Assembly: GCA_025354075.1 (NCBI GenBank)
Contig: JANXNO010000119.1
Span: 1-10,637 of the forward strand
Direction of reading: 5' to 3'
Length of the DNA: 10,637 bases
DNA from: Burkholderiales bacterium
GTDB lineage: Bacteria > Pseudomonadota > Gammaproteobacteria > Burkholderiales > Casimicrobiaceae
The translations under genes and the position numbers were made by a program. How positions within the stretch are numbered: the first letter of the stretch is position 1; each line of letters begins with the position of its first letter. Shown here in pieces: positions 6,946 through 10,637 of this stretch. The notes beneath the pieces are model-generated. The model searched no databases and was not told the DNA's origin. It worked only from the letters and a program-made list of their open reading frames with translations.

Positions 6946-7143
6946 GTGTTGAGTTTAGCGATTTGGCGTCAAATGCGATTTCCTCGACTCCGCGTTATTT
7001 AGCATCAGCTTTTATGCGAAACGCCCATTAAGTATGGGCTAAACGCAATAAAACGCTATTTATCGACATTTTGATATTTGGCCACTCAGCTCCAATGAAG
7101 AGGGGCGTTTATCAACAAGCTGATGGCTACCTGTCCCTCTCGA
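6946..7143. promoter_or_regulatory. AT-rich spacer upstream of thyA; likely thyA promoter region
   Basis: These 198 bases separate the GST stop from the thyA start on the minus strand and are visibly richer in A/T than any gene here. They should hold the thyA-operon promoter, but I could not settle on a convincing -35/-10 pair. Visible structure: the hexamer AAACGC at 7019-7024, 7041-7046 and 7051-7056, plus its complement GCGTTT at 7105-7110; the dyad GCCCAT/ATGGGC (7023-7028/7034-7039); and a 9-bp inverted repeat CATCAGCTT (7003-7011)/AAGCTGATG (7117-7125). No open frame with gene-like character is seen. Confidence 0.4.
7023..7039. terminator. Small hairpin downstream of the GST gene; possible terminator or operator
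   Basis: GCCCAT (7023-7028) and ATGGGC (7034-7039) pair perfectly around TAAGT. On the minus strand it comes about 105 bases after the GST stop and is followed by GTTTCG, only a three-T run, so termination would be weak. It lies among repeated AAACGC hexamers, so it could equally be part of a regulatory site. Confidence 0.25.
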
Positions 7144-7785
7144 TCAAGTCAGCCCAATCGCCACAATCTCACGAAAATTCGGCATCGCGTTCAGCTGCGC
7201 ATACCAGCGATCCACGTTGGCCAGCGGCACGCGATGTTTCTCCAACCCTGCCTTTACGAGCGGCATTTCAAACCAGGTGTAGGCAAGAATCGCAGCAGGA
7301 ATATCGCCGACCGTGAAATCGTCGCCGGTCAACCACTTCGTCTTGCCCAGTTGTCGGTCGGCAATGGTCCAGTTCTGCGCCGCTTTGGGGATGTTGGCCG
7401 AGATCATTTTCATGTCCCATTCCTCTTGCGGTGCGCGCACGAGCTGCATGAATGCCGGGCCGATCGGAGGGCCGAGTGTGGCGAGTTGCCAGTCCATCCA
7501 GCGGTCGGCGGACGCGCGAATTTTCGGGTCGGTTGGCCAGAACGGTGCCTTGGGATGCTTCGCGCACAGGTACCGTACGATCGCGTTCGATTCCCACAAA
7601 ATAAATCCGTCGTCGTCAATCACCGGAATCATTCCATTGGGATTTTTTTCGCGGAATTCGTCGGTGGTGGTGATGCCGAAATGCAGCCCCGCGTCGATGC
7701 GTTCATAGGGTATGCCCAGTTCGGCGCAGGCCCACATCACCTTTTTGACGTTGGATGAGTTCTTGCGGCCCCAGAGTTTCAGCAT
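7144..7785 (-). CDS. Glutathione S-transferase, GstB-like
   Basis: A full-length cytosolic GST of 213 residues. The thioredoxin-like N-terminal domain opens with 'MLKLWGRKNSSNVKKVMWACAELGIPYERIDAG', which closely follows the start of E. coli GstB ('WGRNNSTNVKKV'). The Ser/Asn in 'NSSN' sit where the glutathione thiol is contacted. 'NPNGMIPVIDDDGFILWESNAIVRYLCAKHP' contains the cis-Pro (MIPV) and the glutathione-binding 'ESNAI'. The C-terminal helical domain carries 'ASADRWMDWQLATL', 'LVRAPQEEWD', 'KTKWLTGDDFTVGDIPAA' (N-capping box) and 'PNFREIVAIG'. The start is ATG 7785. An in-frame ATG at 7824 would add 13 residues with no counterpart in the family, while GGAAAG about 9 bases before 7785 can serve as ribosome site. 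The substrate is unknown; detoxification of electrophiles is the family role. It is unrelated in operon terms to the partial GST at the left edge. Confidence 0.93.
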   Translation of the reverse strand: MLKLWGRKNSSNVKKVMWACAELGIPYERIDAGLHFGITTTDEFREKNPNGMIPVIDDDGFILWESNAIVRYLCAKHPKAPFWPTDPKIRASADRWMDWQLATLGPPIGPAFMQLVRAPQEEWDMKMISANIPKAAQNWTIADRQLGKTKWLTGDDFTVGDIPAAILAYTWFEMPLVKAGLEKHRVPLANVDRWYAQLNAMPNFREIVAIGLT

Positions 7786-7820
7786 GACATTGGCTTTCCG
7801 AATGATTATTGGAGAGGCAG

Positions 7821-7832
7821 GCAACAGGTTGC
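7821..7832. promoter_or_regulatory. 12-base palindrome in the divergent spacer between the GST and lipoprotein genes
   Basis: GCAAC (7821-7825) and GTTGC (7828-7832) are symmetric around AG, in the short spacer between two divergently transcribed genes (minus-strand start 7785, plus-strand start 7853 or 7883). Both promoters must lie in or near this stretch, so a regulator site is plausible. The symmetry is short and no convincing promoter boxes could be assigned, so this is tentative. Confidence 0.2.
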
Positions 7833-7852
7833 GTACGACACAATCAGGTTAA

Positions 7853-8638
7853 ATGAGCAGCAATCGTAATCTTTGTGCTGATATGACACGCGTATTTGTT
7901 CTGATCTTGCTTGCCACCGTGGCCCTCCTGCCGGCGTGCCGCCAGACGGATCTTGGCGAAGGCGGCAGCAAGGTGTCCGGTTCTGCGGGGCCTGCGGGGG
8001 TCAAGGACGCGGCGAAAGAGCTTACGACGTGTGACGCACCCATTGCGACCATTGCGCTGGCAGAGAGCCCAAATGGCTACACCGTGCTGTCGAGCTATCA
8101 ATTGCCACCAACGCCGCTGCCGCTGATTCGGGTGATGGCGCAGCAGAGCAATTGTTTTCGCATCGTGGACCGCTCAGCCGGGTTGCGCGCCACGCTGCAG
8201 GAGCAGCAGCTCAAAGACGCGGGCATCCTGAAAGCCGAGACCGTGCCGAAAAAAGGCGAAGGCATCGGCGCCCGGATGACGCTGACACCGAGCCTGACAT
8301 TTAGTGAGGACAACGCGGGCGGCGGCATCGCGGCGCTAGTCGGGATGATCCCGGTGTTGCGTGATTTTGCCGGCGTGGCCAGTGGCGTCAAGTTCAAGGA
8401 AGCGCAGGTGGTGTTGCTGTTGACTGACAACGACACCACCGAGCAACTGGCGGCGGCGACGGGCAGCGCGCGGGCGACCGATCTAGGCGTTGGTGGACTC
8501 GTGATCGGTAAAGTGATCGGCGGCGCAGCAGGCTGGGGCATCACCAACGAAGGCAAGGTGATCGCAGCCGCATTTCTCGACGCGCACAACCATCTGGTGG
8601 TGCAGGCCCGAGCGCTCGGCGCAGCGCACCAGCGGTAG
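7853..8638 (+). CDS. CsgG/HfaB-like outer-membrane lipoprotein
   Basis: The protein has a lipoprotein signal peptide, 'MTRVFVLILLATVALLPAC', with lipobox LPAC at Cys29 (numbering from ATG 7853). It should be lipidated, and with Gln/Arg rather than Asp after the Cys it should go to the outer membrane. The mature part resembles the CsgG/HfaB family. 'PIATIALAES', 'PLPLIRVMAQQSNCFRIVDRSAGLRATLQEQQLKDAGIL' (about 89-128), 'RMTLTPSLTFSEDNAGG' (about 140-157), 'GVKFKEAQVVLLLTDNDTTEQLAAATGSARATDLGVGG' and 'KVIAAAFLDAHNHLVVQARAL' follow the family's order of motifs. CsgG itself is the curli secretion pore. HfaB anchors holdfast. Many other members have no known role, so a pore function is only inferred. 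ATG 7853 has AGG 4 bases upstream. ATG 7883 gives a more normal signal peptide and is equally likely. A diguanylate cyclase follows after 27 bases on the same strand. Confidence 0.75.
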   Translation: MSSNRNLCADMTRVFVLILLATVALLPACRQTDLGEGGSKVSGSAGPAGVKDAAKELTTCDAPIATIALAESPNGYTVLSSYQLPPTPLPLIRVMAQQSNCFRIVDRSAGLRATLQEQQLKDAGILKAETVPKKGEGIGARMTLTPSLTFSEDNAGGGIAALVGMIPVLRDFAGVASGVKFKEAQVVLLLTDNDTTEQLAAATGSARATDLGVGGLVIGKVIGGAAGWGITNEGKVIAAAFLDAHNHLVVQARALGAAHQR

Positions 8639-8665
8639 CGCGACGCGCAGCGAAAAACACGCTCA

Positions 8666-10588
8666 ATGCAATCCACTGATTCCTCCAACACCTGGCGACG
8701 CATGAGCGCCTTTGCCGTCGTCGCCTGCCTCTGTGTCGCATTGTCATGGTCGGCGGTAGCGTGCGCGCAAACTCGTTTCAACGCGGCTGAGCTTGCAAGG
8801 CTGAAACAGTTCAGCGATACCGGCAACCCAGCGTTCAACGCGGAGCTCGTCAGCGCTATCCAGCGACTCGACGCGACGGATGCGCCGAGTCTGATCACTG
8901 AGCTGATTTTTTTGTTTGGCGAATTGCGTTATGCCTACGGCTCCAGCTACACGGCGCTAGCTGCGGTCGAGGCGGCGTACGCGCTGGCTTTGACGACCGG
9001 CGACGCTTCGATGACCGCGTCGCTTGACGGTCTGGCGGGGCAGATGCAATTCGCGTCGGATCGTTCGTCTCGGCCCGCACGCGACCGCATCATGCGTGGG
9101 CTGAATGCGCAGCGCGCGACCGGGCAGGCGCTGCCACTCGCGCGCCAGCTCAGCGCGTATGCGACGCTGCTGCAGGACGTCAACGAGTTCGCCTATGCCA
9201 TGCGGATGAGCAACGAAGCGGTCAGCATTGTTGAGCAAAATGACATCAACGCAAGCGGCACGGTTTCGGCCGTGGGGCTGGGCGTTTATTACACGCATGC
9301 TGAGTTGCTGCGTGCTGTGGGTGACGCGAGGGCGGCCATCGCGGCGGGCGAAAAACTGCTCAAGCTGTCACTGCTGGCAGGCAATCAGGAGTTCGCCGGC
9401 TATGCCGAGCTCGCGCTCGGTCGCGTGTACCAACGAACTGGTGAGCTGGATCGCGCTGCGGCCTCACTTGAAGCGAGCTACGCGCGAGCCCGGCAGTTTG
9501 CTGACCCGATGGGGCAGGCTGTGGCCGCACTGGATCGCGCTGATATTGCCTGGGAGCGTTCGCAATTTACTGTGGCTGAAGAATGGTCGAAAAAAGTTGC
9601 GCCGCTGATCGCGCAGATTGACGATCCGGTGTTGCGTGTGCGCCATGATTTGCACGCCACGCGCTTGCTCGCCATGCACGGTCAGCCACAGCCCGCGCGG
9701 GCCGCGCTGGAGCGCGCCAGGACCACGCTAGCGGGCAACGATCAGGTGTGGCTGAAAGCGCTGGTACGACTGGCCGAAGCCGAGGTGCTCGCTAGCGAGG
9801 GCAAATCAGAAGCCTCGTTGCAGGCGATGCGCGAAGGCATGCAGTTGAATACGGAAAGTGAGCGATTGACGCTGCGCGATGTGGTCGCGGCCCAAGGCGA
9901 TTTGTATCGCCTCAACGAGCGTGAACTGCGCGAAAAACAGATGGCGCAGGACTCGCGTCTGCGTGAGGCGCAACTTGATGCTGCCGAGCAGCGCGTGTTG
10001 ACGCAGCGGCTGGTGGTGGCGCTGGTTACTTTTGCGGCGCTGGTGGCTGCCGCCGCAGCGTTCTGGCAGCTCGGCCGTGCACAGCGATTCAGGCGTCGCG
10101 CCGAGGTCGACGGCCTGACCGGCATCCGCTCGCGCTCCGCCATCGAAAGCCATGCATTGGCTGCGTTTGAGCGCAGTAATCGTGACCACAAAACGGTCTC
10201 GATATTGATCGCCGACGTTGACGGATTGAAAGCCGTGAACGACAGTCGCGGCCACGCCGAGGGCGATATGCTGCTGCGTGAAATGTCTGCCCTGATCGCA
10301 TCAAGTCTGCGACAGCAGGACGTATTGGGCCGCTGGGGCGGCGACGAATTTGTGGCGATACTGCTCGACACTGATGCCAGGGCCGCGGCAGACATCGCTG
10401 AACGCGTGCGCCTGGCAGTCGCCAACGGGCTGGCCGAAAAATGGGCCGACCTCGGCGCATGCAGCATTGGCGGCGCGATGCGTCTCGCACCGGACGAATC
10501 GTTCGAAATGACGCTGGCGAGAGCGGATGCAGCACTGTATCGGGCCAAGCAAGCAGGCAAAAACCGGGTGATGTTTGCGCAGGATTAG
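8666..10588 (+). CDS. TPR-containing membrane diguanylate cyclase (GGDEF)
   Basis: This 640-residue protein makes cyclic di-GMP from two GTP. An N-terminal signal peptide is seen (RR at 11-12, hydrophobic 15-33, likely cut after 'ACA'). A long helical region follows with TPR-like repeats, clearest at about 245-278 ('GYAELALGRVYQRTGELDRAAASLEASYARA'). A charged likely coiled coil ('LNERELREKQMAQDSRLREAQLDAAEQRV') leads to one membrane helix at about 449-469. The GGDEF domain then has 'IADVDGLKAVNDSRGHAEGD' with metal-binding Asp517 and Asn525, an allosteric I-site RxxD at 549-552, and the intact active loop 'RWGGDEF' (GGDEF 558-562). 'ADAALYRAKQAGKNRV' ends the domain. The expected topology is periplasmic TPR sensor and cytoplasmic cyclase. 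Both catalytic and inhibitory sites are intact, so it should be active and product-inhibited. It follows the CsgG-like gene by 27 bases, a likely operon. No Shine-Dalgarno is obvious; ATG 8702 is a possible shorter start. Confidence 0.94.
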   Translation: MQSTDSSNTWRRMSAFAVVACLCVALSWSAVACAQTRFNAAELARLKQFSDTGNPAFNAELVSAIQRLDATDAPSLITELIFLFGELRYAYGSSYTALAAVEAAYALALTTGDASMTASLDGLAGQMQFASDRSSRPARDRIMRGLNAQRATGQALPLARQLSAYATLLQDVNEFAYAMRMSNEAVSIVEQNDINASGTVSAVGLGVYYTHAELLRAVGDARAAIAAGEKLLKLSLLAGNQEFAGYAELALGRVYQRTGELDRAAASLEASYARARQFADPMGQAVAALDRADIAWERSQFTVAEEWSKKVAPLIAQIDDPVLRVRHDLHATRLLAMHGQPQPARAALERARTTLAGNDQVWLKALVRLAEAEVLASEGKSEASLQAMREGMQLNTESERLTLRDVVAAQGDLYRLNERELREKQMAQDSRLREAQLDAAEQRVLTQRLVVALVTFAALVAAAAAFWQLGRAQRFRRRAEVDGLTGIRSRSAIESHALAAFERSNRDHKTVSILIADVDGLKAVNDSRGHAEGDMLLREMSALIASSLRQQDVLGRWGGDEFVAILLDTDARAAADIAERVRLAVANGLAEKWADLGACSIGGAMRLAPDESFEMTLARADAALYRAKQAGKNRVMFAQD

Positions 10589-10613
10589 CGAGTAAACCTG
10601 CATTTAGCCCACA

Positions 10614-10634
10614 AAAAAGCGCAGACGGCTTTTT
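10614..10634 (+). terminator. Terminator-like hairpin after the diguanylate cyclase gene
   Basis: AAAAAGC (10614-10620) and GCTTTTT (10628-10634) pair perfectly around a 7-base loop, 25 bases beyond the stop codon. The A-run before and T-run after fit a bidirectional intrinsic terminator, but the GC core is only two pairs, so the stem is weak. The window ends 3 bases later. Confidence 0.45.
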
Positions 10635-10637
10635 CAT

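Noticed and set aside
6966..6983. TTGACG on the minus strand just upstream of thyA as a -35 box
   Set aside because: No acceptable -10 sequence lies 16-18 bases downstream, and it would place the transcription start beyond the first candidate start codon.
7123..7758. Plus-strand open frame of about 211 codons opposite the GstB-like gene
   Set aside because: The minus-strand frame is an end-to-end GST match, and the plus-strand translation has no recognisable features.
8642..8652. The 11-mer GACGCGCAGCG shared with 3132-3142, both just after a stop codon
   Set aside because: Several 11-base matches are expected by chance in a window of this size, and flanking bases do not extend the similarity. 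Position alone is weak evidence for a shared element.
8098..8898. Long minus-strand open frame of about 266 codons opposite the lipoprotein gene
   Set aside because: Its protein is Ser/Ala/Arg/Cys-rich with no domain, and it mirrors the codon bias of the well-supported plus-strand genes. It is an antisense shadow.
9742..10560. Minus-strand open frame of about 272 codons opposite the GGDEF region
   Set aside because: Serine- and alanine-rich low-complexity translation, lying fully over the clear GGDEF domain on the other strand. Shadow of a GC-rich gene.
10620..10637. GCCGTCTG on the minus strand, resembling the core of the Neisseria DNA uptake sequence
   Set aside because: Only 8 of the core bases match, there is a single copy, and it is the loop and arm of a terminator-like hairpin. 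Nothing else suggests Neisseria.

Overview
The window is GC-rich chromosomal DNA from a Gram-negative proteobacterium. Protein style (GlcE/GlcF, ThyA, the GSTs, a ligase-associated DEXH helicase, a CsgG-like lipoprotein, a TPR-GGDEF protein) best fits a betaproteobacterium, probably near Burkholderiales. That placement is recalled family resemblance, not a search. No tRNA, rRNA, CRISPR array, transposase or phage gene is visible. Genes are densely packed and no spacer exceeds about 200 bases.

Left third (1-3125, + strand): the 3' end of a glutathione S-transferase gene; glcE and glcF, the FAD-binding and iron-sulfur subunits of glycolate oxidase; and a small SnoaL/NTF2-like gene. The third subunit gene, glcD, is not directly upstream of glcE. 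A 24-bp perfect inverted repeat of the GTAG-type REP class fills almost the whole glcE-glcF spacer and supplies the glcE stop codon.

Middle (3201-7785, - strand): read in the direction of transcription, a GstB-like glutathione transferase, a 198-bp AT-rich spacer, then thyA, a VOC-family gene and a ligase-associated Lhr-type helicase. The last three overlap by 4 bases at each junction (TTGA, then ATGA), so they form a tight, probably translationally coupled operon. It pairs dTMP synthesis with a DNA-repair-type helicase. The helicase carries a short in-frame insertion encoded by a palindromic repeat.

Right third (7853-10588, + strand, divergent from the GST gene): a CsgG/HfaB-like lipoprotein followed after 27 bases by a diguanylate cyclase. 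The cyclase has a signal peptide, a predicted periplasmic TPR region, one membrane helix and a cytoplasmic GGDEF domain with an intact I-site. The pair suggests a surface or envelope function linked to c-di-GMP. A weak terminator-like hairpin closes the window.

The most noteworthy items are the REP pair inside the glc operon, the repeat-encoded insertion in the helicase, the thyA-VOC-helicase overlap operon, and the CsgG-like/cyclase pair. I found no clear evidence of a wholly new system.
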